This document shows positions 1 to 8,011 of a stretch of DNA of 15,841 bases, in pieces. The translations under genes were made by a program, and so were the position numbers. The DNA lies in assembly GCA_012512605.1 (NCBI GenBank), contig JAAZDX010000077.1, forward strand, positions 1-15,841. Direction: 5' to 3'. Within the stretch, counting starts at the first letter, position 1. Each line of letters opens with the position of its first letter. Source of the stretch: Bacillota bacterium (GTDB lineage: Bacteria; Bacillota; UBA4882; UBA10575). Under the pieces are notes generated by a model. The model saw nothing but the letters and a program-made list of their open reading frames with translations, was not told the DNA's origin and did not search any database.

Positions 1-1449
1 ATCATCAAAGAATATACCCTCCGCGGCTTAGCGAAAAAGATCCTGATCCTGACCCCGGCCTCCCTCTGTCGGCAGTGGGCGGCAGAGCTTTCCCAGAAAT
101 TTGCCCTCTACCCGGTACTGGCAAAGGGCGATTTTGACTGGGAACGTTTCGATCTGGTCATCGCTTCCCTGGACCTGGCCAAACAGGAAAAACACTGGAA
201 AGTGATCGAAAAGCTCTATTACGATCTATTGGTCATCGATGAAGCCCACAAACTGAAAAACCCGGCCACCAAGAACTGGCAGCTTGTGAGTAGAATCCGG
301 AAAAAATTCTTCCTTTTGCTCACGGCGACGCCCTTACAGAATGACTTGAAAGAACTTTTTAACCTCATCTCGCTCCTCCGCCCGGGACAGTTAGGCAGTT
401 ATCGTCAGTTTAAACGGAATTTTATGGCCGACAAGCGCACGGCGAAAAATCCAGAAGAGTTACGTTCCTTACTCGGCCGGGTGATGATCCGGAACAAACG
501 GGGGCCCCAGATCAAGCTGCCCCCGCGCAAAGTGGCCACGATGCCGCTGACTCCATCCGCCGCCGAACAGGAATTATACCAACGGGTAACGGCTTTTGTC
601 AAAGAAGAATACCGCAAGGGCGAACGGGCGAAGGTAAACCCACTGACGTTGATCACCCTTCAACGAGAGGTTTGTTCCAGTTCCTTCGCCGCCGCCACCA
701 CCCTTTGTAATCTAGCGCAAAAGGCTGTAGAAACCGACGCGGAATAAATTGTCGCCCTGATGGAACTGGGCGGGCGGCTGAAGGAGAACACCAAGATGAA
801 TCTGGTGGAGGAGATCCTTCGCCAAACCGGCGAGGAGAAAGTGATCATCTTCACCGAGTTTCTGGCCACCCAACGTTATATTCACGCCCGTTTGAAGCGA
901 AACGGAATCTTAGCCTTAACCTTCGACGGTTCGATGTCGGCCAGTAAAAAGGATTTCACTCTGGGCCGGTTCCGCCGCGATCCGGCGCACCGGGTCCTGA
1001 TCTGTACCGAGTCGGGGGGAGAAGGCGTTAACCTGCAATTTTGCCGGACCATGATCAATTATGATCTCCCGTGGAACCCGATGCGTCTGGAGCAACGGAT
1101 CGGGCGCATCCACCGGTTGGGCCAGACCAGGGAGGTTTATGTCTACAACCTGGTCACGCGGGGGACAATCGAAGAGCATCTGCTGAAATTATTACTGGAG
1201 AAGATCCGCCTCTTCGAGATGGTGATCGGGGATATGGAACGGATCGCCAATTTCTTTGCCAAGGAAAAATCCTTTGAGTCCCGCCTCATGGGGGCGTTGG
1301 TTGCCGCAGAAGACGAGAGGGAGCTGAGCAGGAACCTGGAGCGGTTGGGCGAGGAAATCCTGGTCCGCTTAAATCAGCCGGGGGGTTTAAGCGTGGATGA
1401 CCTGCTTGCGGTGCCCGCAGAAAATCAGGACAGTGCGGCAGCGGAATAA
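1..1449 (+). CDS. SNF2-family DNA/RNA helicase (YqhH/RapA-like), 5' partial, interrupted by in-frame TAA
   Basis: SNF2/SWI2 ATPases translocate on double-stranded nucleic acid using ATP. The frame is open from base 1, so the N-terminus and Walker A lie outside the window. Visible motifs in order are LTPASLCRQW (motif Ia region), VIDEAHKLKN (motif II, DEAH box), LLTATPLQN (motif III), and in the second lobe EGVNLQF and RLEQRIGRIHRLGQT (motifs V and VI). A TAA at 745-747 interrupts the frame between the two RecA-like lobes. The same frame resumes at 748 (IVALMELGG) and runs to a TAA at 1447-1449, so no indel is involved. As written, the motor lobes would be two separate polypeptides. A possible restart is the ATG at 796, preceded by AAGGAG. 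The YqhG-like gene downstream matches the yqhH-yqhG neighbourhood of Bacillus. The family is secure. Whether the gene is broken, misread or read through is unknown. Confidence 0.85.
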
Positions 1450-1586
1450 AAGTAAGATAGAATTACTGCTAACGCCAAGTCGGCTCTGGTGGTAAGCTGT
1501 AAGCTACCGGCAAAGTGCTTCCCGGCGCGCTGAGGTAAAGCGGCGAACTTAAGATTAACGTTTGTTCGCTCGTTAGGGTGGCTTTA

Positions 1587-1602
1587 AAACTTGATCAAGT
1601 TT
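1587..1602. repeat. 16-bp perfect palindrome in the helicase/yqhG gap
   Basis: AAACTTGATCAAGTTT is its own reverse complement. It lies in the 250-bp gap (1450-1699) between the helicase and the YqhG-like gene, about 100 bp before the GTG start. It is more AT-rich than the flanking genes. It has no loop, so it suits a dimeric DNA-binding protein better than an RNA hairpin. I see no convincing sigma-A promoter and no U-tract terminator in this gap, and recognised nothing else there. Confidence 0.5.
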
Positions 1603-1699
1603 ACCATACATTCTACTGAAGCTAGTTAAGGCTATTTAGAAATCAAACAAGAAAAGTTCTTCTCTAATGTAGATTAAGAGAGTAAATGGAGGCGATCTA

Positions 1700-2620
1700 G
1701 TGCCCACCCTCTCACCGGAAGAAGTAAAAGCCTTTATTATTGAAACTCTACGGGTTTCCGGGGCCGCCTACCGCCAGGTGGATGATGCTTTGCTGATGGC
1801 GGAGGTCACGGTCGAGATCCCACCAATGTTTTTTGAGCCGGCACGGCTGGAGAAACAGACCTTGAATCTGGTCTTTACACCGGAGGCCAGCGCCAGCTAC
1901 CCCGGTGCCGAACTGGTTATCCCCGGAAGTTACCGGCTGAACTGGTTCCTTGACGGCTTAAAAGAGCGGGGAAACTACACCCTACAGCGTTTTAAGTATG
2001 ACCGCGCACCAGCCGAGACGGAGACCGCCCTCGGGACGATCTGTCCCGATCTGCAGCGCCGGTTTCCGCTCCCGACCCCGACCGTGAAAACCCGCCCTTT
2101 CTTACTGGCCCACTATACCCTCTCCTACCAGACCGACGAGCTCCATGAGGAACTGGTCAGTTTGGGGTTGGATATGACGAGTGGCGCAATCACGCCGGAC
2201 TTTCTCCGCTTTTTAACTGAGGCGGAAGCAGTCCCCGGCGTTACCGATACGGCCGTCGAAGCCCCCAACTGTTCACTGGAAGAAGCTTTTACCCTCCTCC
2301 ATAGCTACCTCGAGCAACTGGTGGCCGCGCGGGACCGGCGCTGGGTCGAGGAAGCCCGTACCCGCTACGAGGAGGAGCTCTCCTGCCTCTACCAGTATTA
2401 CCAAGAAGATCAACGGGACTTTACCGACTTCCACAATCGTGCGCTGGACCTTTATGACAAATTCCGCCCCCGTGTCCTGGTCCGCCTGGTTAATGTGGGC
2501 CTCTTGTACCTGCCGGAGCTGGTGTATACGCTTCCGGCGGCAGGCCGCAAAAGAAAAACGGTCCTCCGCTACCTGCCGTTGTTGGGAAAGGTGGAAGGCG
2601 TTGACTCCAACGCGCCGTAA
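1700..2620 (+). CDS. YqhG-like protein of unknown function
   Basis: This is a 306-residue protein with a GTG start chosen because GGAGG lies 7 bases upstream (1688-1692). No catalytic motif, signal peptide or membrane segment is visible. The first ~100 residues read as an alpha/beta domain (LLMAEVTVEIPPMFFEPARLEK, then a predicted-strand-rich stretch). Residues ~200-260 are strongly helical and charged, with repeated Glu/Arg (WVEEARTRYEEELSCLYQYY), and could form a coiled coil. Assignment to the YqhG group rests on general resemblance of the N-terminal part and on position after an SNF2 helicase, as in Bacillus yqhH-yqhG. The protein is somewhat longer than the Bacillus one as I remember it. 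Its last 52 bases overlap rsmE on the opposite strand, so the two mRNAs are complementary at their 3' ends. Function is not known. Confidence 0.65.
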   Translation: MPTLSPEEVKAFIIETLRVSGAAYRQVDDALLMAEVTVEIPPMFFEPARLEKQTLNLVFTPEASASYPGAELVIPGSYRLNWFLDGLKERGNYTLQRFKYDRAPAETETALGTICPDLQRRFPLPTPTVKTRPFLLAHYTLSYQTDELHEELVSLGLDMTSGAITPDFLRFLTEAEAVPGVTDTAVEAPNCSLEEAFTLLHSYLEQLVAARDRRWVEEARTRYEEELSCLYQYYQEDQRDFTDFHNRALDLYDKFRPRVLVRLVNVGLLYLPELVYTLPAAGRKRKTVLRYLPLLGKVEGVDSNAP

Positions 2621-3354
2621 TGGTAGAGCAAGAGCCCAGCCGCCAAAGGTCCGGCAGTCTCAGCCCGTAAAATCCGCGGCCCCAGCGACACCGAACGGGC
2701 ACCTTGACGCACTAGCGCGGCCACCTCTTCCGGGGTAAAACCGCCTTCCGGGCCGACGACGAGCTGCGCGGCAAACAATTCTTTGCGGGCGGACAAGGCC
2801 TGCCGGAGAGAGCAGGTGGTCTCCCCTTCCCAAGCCACGAGGGTAAATTGGCCGGTGAGCTTCGGCGGCACTGCCGACCAAGGCGTGACCGGATGCACCG
2901 TAGGGATCAAACCGCGCCCGCTTTGTTTGGCCGCAGCGGTCACGATCTTCTGCCAACGTTCCTGTTTCTTACCGAACTGGTGGGGAGCGGGCCGGGCGAT
3001 GGTCCGGGCGGAAAGAAAGGGGACAAAAGCGGTGATCCCGATCTCGGTCCCCTTCTGGAGGACCCAGTCCATCTTCTCCCCTTTCAGAATACTCTGGAAA
3101 AGGGTGATCTTGAGCGCGGGTTCGGCCTGGTCAGGGCCGACCGCAAGCACATTGCCCCGGACCGCTTCCGGGGTCACCTCGGTCAACTCGACTTCATAAA
3201 GATTTCCTTGCCCATCGCCGGCGGTAATTCGCTCTCCGGGTTTTGCCCGGAGGACACGGGCCAGGTGGTGGGCATCTTCCCCTCCGATCGTCACTTGTTG
3301 TTGCCCCCGGTCTCCAGCGCGAAGGGCAGCCGGATCAATAAAAAATTTAGGCAT
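2569..3354 (-). CDS. rsmE: 16S rRNA (uracil1498-N3)-methyltransferase
   Basis: RsmE is a SPOUT-class enzyme that methylates U1498 of 16S rRNA from S-adenosylmethionine, in the assembled small subunit. The 261-residue length is normal for the family. It shows the N-terminal PUA-like start (MPKFFIDPAAL and the EDAHHLARVLRAKPGE segment, ~25-41) and the C-terminal knot signatures KGEKMDWVLQKGTEIGI (91-107), VVGPEGGFTPEE (~199-210) and LGPRILRAETA (224-234). The start at 3354 gives the canonical N-terminus. It overlaps the prmA stop by 8 bases, so the two are probably translationally coupled. A longer reading frame exists upstream, but it would lie entirely inside prmA. The gene ends in TAG inside the convergent YqhG-like gene. 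Confidence 0.95.
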   Translation of the reverse strand: MPKFFIDPAALRAGDRGQQQVTIGGEDAHHLARVLRAKPGERITAGDGQGNLYEVELTEVTPEAVRGNVLAVGPDQAEPALKITLFQSILKGEKMDWVLQKGTEIGITAFVPFLSARTIARPAPHQFGKKQERWQKIVTAAAKQSGRGLIPTVHPVTPWSAVPPKLTGQFTLVAWEGETTCSLRQALSARKELFAAQLVVGPEGGFTPEEVAALVRQGARSVSLGPRILRAETAGPLAAGLLLYHYGALESTPSTFPNNGR

Positions 3355-4291
3355 CTTCTTTCCCGTCCCGGACCGCCAGATAGGCAACCCAGTCTTCCTT
3401 CTGTAAAGCATTGATGATTTTAAACCCTGCGGAGGCTAAAGCCGAGTGCACCTGCGCGGCTTTATGATCGATAATTCCCGAAGCGAGCAGGGCGCCGCCG
3501 GGCTTTAATCCCGCCACCGCCTGCGGGATCAGCTCAATAACCACTTCGGCCAGGATATTAGCGATAATCAAATCCGCCGGTTCGTCCAGATTCGCCAGGA
3601 GATCTCCGGACAAAACCGGAACTTCCACTTGGTTCAGGGCGCAGTTTTCCGCGGCCACCCCCACTGCAACCGGGTCCTTATCCACCGCCCGTACCTTCGC
3701 GCCTAATTTCGCGGCGGCAATTGCCAGGATTCCGGAACCGGTGCCGATGTCATAAACCAGGTGGCCGGGGCGGACCACCGTAGGGAGCAATTCCAAACAG
3801 AGCTGTGTCGTCGGATGGGTGCCCGTGCCAAAGGCCATCCCCGGATCAAGCCGGATCGGAATCGCCTCCGCCGGTATGGGCGGGGACAGCCAGGAGGGGA
3901 TGATCAGGAAGGGGCCAATCCGCTCCGGCTGGTAATATTCTTTCCAGGTGTTCGCCCAGTCTTCCTCGTGTAACTGACGGAAGTCAACCGCTCCACTGCC
4001 CACGGGGAGAAAAGCCCGGACTTCCTCGATCCGGGTCCGGAGTTTCAGCACCTCTTCTTCCCAGCCCGGTCCCAAAGGAAGGTAACCGGAGACCCGATAA
4101 CTCCGGTCGACCGGCTGCCGGGTGGGCAATAACTCCGCAGGCTTATTTTTCAATTCCGTCCACAGGCGGGGATCATGGTAGACCACCCCGGTACAGCCGC
4201 ATTCGCTCAAGAGTTCTCCCACCATCTCCAGACCAGCCGCGGTGGTCTCAACCGTGATCTCCACCCACACCCCCTTATTATTTACCGGCAT
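3347..4291 (-). CDS. prmA: Ribosomal protein L11 methyltransferase
   Basis: PrmA is a class I SAM-dependent enzyme that trimethylates amino groups of ribosomal protein L11. From the chosen ATG the protein is 314 residues, typical for the family. The N-terminal substrate-recognition domain begins VWVEITVETT. Catalytic-domain motifs are LDPGMAFGTGTHPTT (148-162), the SAM-binding DIGTGSGILAIAAAKLGA (181-198) and IANILAEV (243-250). There are two adjacent ATGs (4294 and 4291), with GGGAAG about 7 bases before them; either could be used, and the frame is also open further upstream. It follows ylbF by about 10 bases and overlaps rsmE by 8. The prmA-rsmE pair is a common Bacillota arrangement, often after dnaJ; here the upstream neighbours are capA and ylbF. 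Confidence 0.95.
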   Translation of the reverse strand: MPVNNKGVWVEITVETTAAGLEMVGELLSECGCTGVVYHDPRLWTELKNKPAELLPTRQPVDRSYRVSGYLPLGPGWEEEVLKLRTRIEEVRAFLPVGSGAVDFRQLHEEDWANTWKEYYQPERIGPFLIIPSWLSPPIPAEAIPIRLDPGMAFGTGTHPTTQLCLELLPTVVRPGHLVYDIGTGSGILAIAAAKLGAKVRAVDKDPVAVGVAAENCALNQVEVPVLSGDLLANLDEPADLIIANILAEVVIELIPQAVAGLKPGGALLASGIIDHKAAQVHSALASAGFKIINALQKEDWVAYLAVRDGKEDA

Positions 4292-4652
4292 CATCTTTTT
4301 CTTCCCGGTTCTCTTCCTCCGGAAGCTGGACGCCGACCGCGGAAGCAATGATCCGTTGGATCTCCATGATCATCTTGTTCAGATTGAACTCCGCCACGAG
4401 AAAATCACGGACATAAGGGTTATACTGAATGATCTCCGCCAGCTTTTTAAACTGCTCTTCTTGTTCTGCTTTAATCTCCTCCCCGCTGAGGCGGGCTTTC
4501 TCCAGTTCCCACTGTTTCTTGCGGAAATCTTCCAACATAATTTTGGCCGCTTCGTGCTTGTCCACTTCGGCTTTGGCCTTTTCCCAGGCCTGATACTCCG
4601 GGCTCTCCCGGATGGAGTTGGCCAGTTCTTTCGCTAAAACCTGTGGTTTCAT
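4278..4652 (-). CDS. YlbF/YmcA family protein
   Basis: This is a 124-residue, highly charged, almost entirely helical protein of the YlbF/YmcA (former DUF964) family. In Bacillus subtilis YlbF, YmcA and YaaT form a complex that affects RNase Y-dependent mRNA maturation and, through it, competence, biofilm formation and sporulation. The family pattern is visible as an N-terminal helix (ANSIRESPEYQAWEKAKAEV), a central amphipathic helix, and a C-terminal helix around VRDFLVAEFNLNKMIMEIQR. No signal peptide or membrane segment is seen. The ATG has an AAGGAGG site 7 bases upstream. It lies 58 bases after capA and about 10 before prmA, so all four genes may share a transcript. Which paralogue it is cannot be settled from this sequence. 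Confidence 0.85.
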   Translation of the reverse strand: MKPQVLAKELANSIRESPEYQAWEKAKAEVDKHEAAKIMLEDFRKKQWELEKARLSGEEIKAEQEEQFKKLAEIIQYNPYVRDFLVAEFNLNKMIMEIQRIIASAVGVQLPEEENREEKDDAGK

Positions 4653-4710
4653 GAATGAACCTCCTTATATATTAAGTAAGCTTTTTGGCGTTGTGTCCTA
4701 AGACCAGAAG

Positions 4711-6345
4711 CTATAATCCTTGCGAGACCGTATAGAGTAGTTTCATAATCCGCCGGGCGGTGTCCCCCTCCGCCACTTGCGGCTGTTCGTCCACGATCAC
4801 CAGGGGAACGCAGCGGAGCTGACGGATCTCGAAGCGGTCGCCGGCTGCTTCCAGAATCAAACCCTGCCGCGTTGCTTCCGCCCTTTGGTCAAAGATGAAA
4901 TTACCCAAGCTATAAGCAATAATTCCTTCTTCTGCCACCGTCAAACCCTGGATCACATGGGGATGGTGCCCCAAAACCAGATCGGCCCCGGCGGCCAACG
5001 CCGTTTTCCCTAAGCGCTGCTGTTTTAAAGTGGGGTAATGCTGGTGCTCCTGTCCCCAGTGGATCGCGACGACCACCAGATCGGCTTGGGTTTTCATCCG
5101 CGCGATATCTTCCTGGAGGTAGTCCACCCGGGCCGGGGTAACCCCCGGTAGCTCGGGAGTGGCTGCCCAGTGTTGCGGGACCCGCGTGTAGGTAAAACCG
5201 GGTCCCAGTTCGGTGTAGGCAAGAAAACCCACTTTCACGCCGCCCAGGTTCAGGAGGCGTCCCTGGCGCGCTTTGGCCAGGTTGGTTCCGGCCCCCACAT
5301 ACATCACGCCGGCGGCGGTCAACCGCTCCAGCGTATCAAGGAAAGCAACGGTTCCATAGTCCATAATATGATTATTGGCTAACGATACCAGATCAATTCC
5401 GGCGTACTGGATCCCCTCCAGAAAACGGGGGTCCCCGCGGAACATATTCAACTGCTGTCCCCGGTCGCTCAACGGACCTTCCAGATTCGCCATGGCCAGC
5501 GTGGCCCGGCGCAGGAGCGGCGCCACCCTTAAAAAGGGATAGCGGTAATCCCCCTGATTGATACTGGTGGTAGCAACCCGGCGACTCAGCATCATATCAC
5601 CGGCGGCGGCGATGGTGAAGGCACTCAGCCCGCCTAAGAATTTGTTCGGCGTAAAACTCGCCGTGAGCTCTCGCCGGAAACGCCAGCGCCGCCACCACCC
5701 ACCGTGCAACCAATTTTGCCCCACGGAAAGGTCGGGTTCGGTCAGCGTCAGTTCCGTCCAGTAGGGATAGGTCGCCAGGGTTAAAGGCTCCAGGGTCCAA
5801 GCGGGGTTTATTCCATCAATGGCCAAGACCTTCACCGCCGGGCTCAGCACCGGCCAGGTGATCAGCCCTATGGCGTTGGGATTGGCCCGGACCGCCGCCA
5901 CCATCGCCTCCTGGGTCCGCACTTGCCGGAGGCCGGGCCGGCTGGTCCCGGGGAGCTGCGGCAGATCGGGCCGGTTGTAAGCGAGTACTTCAATTGGCCG
6001 GTCTTCCCCGCCTAGGGCTGACCAGTTGGTTATTTCCCCGCGTAAAACTGCCTCCAAAGTAGCGCTTCCCACGGCCGCCACCGGATTCCAAAAATTAACG
6101 ATGCATAACAAAGGGACCTGTCCCAACACCGTTTCTACGGGGGAGAAGCCGGACCCGTAACGGAGCCGGTAAGCGGTCTCTCCGCTGGGCACCCACCGGT
6201 AGGCCAGGCCCCGTCGGTTCTGAAAATTGGCCTGAAAAAACTGCTGTGCGGCTGCGTCGCCGCAGAGCTCCAGATCGGCACTGAAACCGCTAAATAAGCC
6301 CACACAGAAACAGGTCAGAAGGAAAAGGTGGTAGCCACGTTTCAA
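4711..6345 (-). CDS. CapA-family metallophosphoesterase-like protein fused to an N-terminal PstS-like binding domain
   Basis: This 544-residue protein starts with TTG, supported by GGGGAGG 7 bases upstream. Residues 1-~22 look like a signal peptide (MKRG, then LFLLTCFCVGLFSGFSA), so it is probably exported. Residues ~24-213 resemble a type 2 periplasmic binding protein of the PstS kind: VLRGEITNWSALGGEDRPIEV (100-120) matches the phosphate-binding family pattern. Residues ~240-500 form the CapA/PGA_cap domain: AAGDMMLSR (247-255), ANLEGPLSD (286-294), SLANNHIMDYG (321-331), VVAIHWGQEHQ (425-435), ADLVLGHHPHVIQG (454-467) and YSLGNFIFDQ (478-487). These His/Asp/Asn motifs are the metal-site signature of calcineurin-like enzymes. 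CapA proteins are linked to poly-gamma-glutamate capsule, but no capBC/pgs genes are present, so a capsule role is unproven. The gene heads the cluster with ylbF, prmA and rsmE and is divergent from satD. Confidence 0.85.
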   Translation of the reverse strand: MKRGYHLFLLTCFCVGLFSGFSADLELCGDAAAQQFFQANFQNRRGLAYRWVPSGETAYRLRYGSGFSPVETVLGQVPLLCIVNFWNPVAAVGSATLEAVLRGEITNWSALGGEDRPIEVLAYNRPDLPQLPGTSRPGLRQVRTQEAMVAAVRANPNAIGLITWPVLSPAVKVLAIDGINPAWTLEPLTLATYPYWTELTLTEPDLSVGQNWLHGGWWRRWRFRRELTASFTPNKFLGGLSAFTIAAAGDMMLSRRVATTSINQGDYRYPFLRVAPLLRRATLAMANLEGPLSDRGQQLNMFRGDPRFLEGIQYAGIDLVSLANNHIMDYGTVAFLDTLERLTAAGVMYVGAGTNLAKARQGRLLNLGGVKVGFLAYTELGPGFTYTRVPQHWAATPELPGVTPARVDYLQEDIARMKTQADLVVVAIHWGQEHQHYPTLKQQRLGKTALAAGADLVLGHHPHVIQGLTVAEEGIIAYSLGNFIFDQRAEATRQGLILEAAGDRFEIRQLRCVPLVIVDEQPQVAEGDTARRIMKLLYTVSQGL

Positions 6346-6524
6346 GGAGCCGCCTCCCCATAATTTTCGCTAAAATTAATATTATTCCTGTTTACTGGGA
6401 AAAATGAATTAAAGCAGGAAAGGACAGGAAACGGAAGAATATACAACCTGTAACTTTCCCCGTCTTGCTTGCACGCGAAAACGCCCGGAGTGAGGGGCTT
6501 GGACGGGGATCGGGAGGGATCTCG

Positions 6525-7160
6525 ATGGAACTATATACGGTTTTGACCGCCGATGTGATTGGTTCCCGTCGTCAGGAAACGGTGGTTGCGGCGAAAAAGA
6601 CGGGGCTCCAGGAGCTAACCGACGCCTCGTTAGTAACCCCTTTTACCTTTTCCCGGGGGGATGAGATCCAGGCGGTAGTGGCCGGTGTTTTAAGCTCACC
6701 GGCGATTCTACGGAAGCTACGCTACTATTGTTTGCCCTTGCAGCTGCGGATTGGAATCGGACTCGGACGGATCACTTCCGGACTGGGGGCCAATAGCTCC
6801 TGGGAGATGAACGGCCCCGCTTTCCACCGGGCGCGGCAGGCTTTGGACGAAGTTAAACAGCACCGGCACTGGCGCACACGGCTGGTCAGCGGTGATCCGG
6901 GGCTGGACCAGACGGTGAATACCCTTTTCAACCTATATGATGTCATTCAAAGTCGCTGGACTTTTCCCCAGTGGGAAGGGGTAATGCTTTACGAAGCCAC
7001 CGGTTCCTACCAGGAAGCAGGCCAACGGCTCGGGATCGCCTTTCAAAATGTGGAAAAGCGCTGCCGTGCCGCCCGCTGGTGGGCGATCCGCGAAGCCGAG
7101 GCGACTTTTCCAATGATCTTAAGCCAATACACCGATTTTAACCTGGTTTTAGGTGAATAA
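6525..7160 (+). CDS. SatD family protein
   Basis: This 211-residue protein matches the SatD family, named after the sat acid-tolerance operon of Streptococcus mutans; its biochemical role is not known. The ATG at 6525 was chosen over an in-frame ATG at 6465 because GGGAGGG lies ~8 bases before it and the family N-terminus (TVLTADVIGSR) follows at once. Conserved-looking segments are DVIGSR (10-15), FSRGDEIQAVV (42-52), LRIGIGLG (74-81) and a NGPAFHRAR segment (~96-104). The order of a DxxGS start, a GDE turn and RxGIGxG resembles the class III nucleotide cyclase fold; that is my inference. The C-terminal part (~155-195, YEATGSYQEAGQRLGIAFQNVEK region) has a helix-turn-helix-like pattern. It is followed 42 bases later by the DUF3307 gene, a pairing seen in other Bacillota. 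Confidence 0.8.
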   Translation: MELYTVLTADVIGSRRQETVVAAKKTGLQELTDASLVTPFTFSRGDEIQAVVAGVLSSPAILRKLRYYCLPLQLRIGIGLGRITSGLGANSSWEMNGPAFHRARQALDEVKQHRHWRTRLVSGDPGLDQTVNTLFNLYDVIQSRWTFPQWEGVMLYEATGSYQEAGQRLGIAFQNVEKRCRAARWWAIREAEATFPMILSQYTDFNLVLGE

Positions 7161-7202
7161 TGTTGTTTCACCCTTATATGGTTGAATGTGGAGGGGAAAG
7201 GA

Positions 7203-7973
7203 ATGAACCTGTTTCTGTTGGCGCTCTGCGCCCACCTTACCGGCGATTTTCTCCTGCAGAATGACCATTTGGTCGCGGCGAAAAACGCCGGTCGGACCTG
7301 GGCCCATCTCAAGCACGGCCTGCTCATTATCGTCCTAACCTGGCTGGCCACCCATTGTTACGGCCTGAAGGCGGCTTCCTTCTATGCGGTCCTGGTTGGC
7401 TTGGCGCATCTTTTGCTCGACAGCGCCAAATCCTGGCTGGAAAAGGGCAAAGCCGCCGGAACCAAGCTTTTCTTGTTCTTACTGGACCAAGGACTACATC
7501 TGTTGGTCCTTTTTGCTTTCTTCCCGCTTTTTCCGACGGCCACTCCCGATCCCAGGGTAATTGCTTTCTACCAACAGTTACGCCCCGCGACGCCCGTTTT
7601 TGCGCTGGCGATGCCCGCCTCCTTCACCGTCTATCCTTTGGAAAAAATCCTCTGGATCGCCGTTATTTACCTCGCCACCGTCTTTGGTGGCGCGGTCTTA
7701 ACCAACCGGATCCTGGCCTGGCTTACCGCAGATACCCAAGAAGAAAAGGCGCGGCGGTTGAGCAGCGCCATTGGGGTGATGGAACGACTCATCCTGATTA
7801 CGCTTGTGGTGGTTGATGCGGTCTCGGCCATCGGTTTTGTCCTCGCCGCCAAGTCGCTCGCCCGGTACCAGGAACTGAACAAACGGGATTTTGCCGAGTA
7901 TTACCTGGTGGGCACTTTAGCCAGCTTCAGCCTGTCGCTCTTTGCCGGACTCTGGTTAAAAAGCATCCTGTAA
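7203..7973 (+). CDS. DUF3307 family integral membrane protein
   Basis: This is a 256-residue polytopic membrane protein with about six hydrophobic segments. The ATG at 7203 has GGAGGGG 6-7 bases upstream; an upstream in-frame TTG at 7182 is less likely. DUF3307 hallmarks are visible: AHLTGDFLLQ near the N-terminus, a second His/Asp segment (LAHLLLDSAK, ~75), SAIGVMERLILI (~200) and AKSLARYQELNKRDFAEYYL near the C-terminus, followed by VGTLASFSLSL. The repeated His and Asp residues at membrane edges could bind a metal, but no activity is established for the family. The 42-base gap to satD with no terminator suggests one operon. Confidence 0.88.
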   Translation: MNLFLLALCAHLTGDFLLQNDHLVAAKNAGRTWAHLKHGLLIIVLTWLATHCYGLKAASFYAVLVGLAHLLLDSAKSWLEKGKAAGTKLFLFLLDQGLHLLVLFAFFPLFPTATPDPRVIAFYQQLRPATPVFALAMPASFTVYPLEKILWIAVIYLATVFGGAVLTNRILAWLTADTQEEKARRLSSAIGVMERLILITLVVVDAVSAIGFVLAAKSLARYQELNKRDFAEYYLVGTLASFSLSLFAGLWLKSIL

Positions 7974-7990
7974 ACCATTTTTTGCCGAAC

Positions 7991-8011
7991 AAAAAAAGGC
8001 CAAAGGCCTTT
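7991..8011 (-). terminator. Rho-independent terminator after the subtilase gene
   Basis: On the minus strand AAAGGCC, loop TTT, GGCCTTT is a perfect 7-bp stem followed by four more T. It overlaps the stop codon of the protease gene. On the + strand the same stem has only a short T run, so it may stop transcription from the DUF3307 gene weakly. Confidence 0.75.

Noticed and set aside
1450..1699. Possible riboswitch between the helicase and the YqhG-like gene
   Set aside because: In Bacillus these genes lie near the glycine cleavage genes, so I looked for a glycine riboswitch, but no conserved core or terminator hairpin is present.
2783..3414. Two + strand frames (138 and 188 residues) opposite rsmE
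   Set aside because: These are antisense shadows of rsmE created by GC-rich codon use, with no ribosome site or known motif.
6458..6508. Hairpin CCCCGTC/GACGGGG before satD
   Set aside because: The 7-bp arms are 37 bases apart with no T-tract and no second conserved element, so chance is a sufficient explanation.
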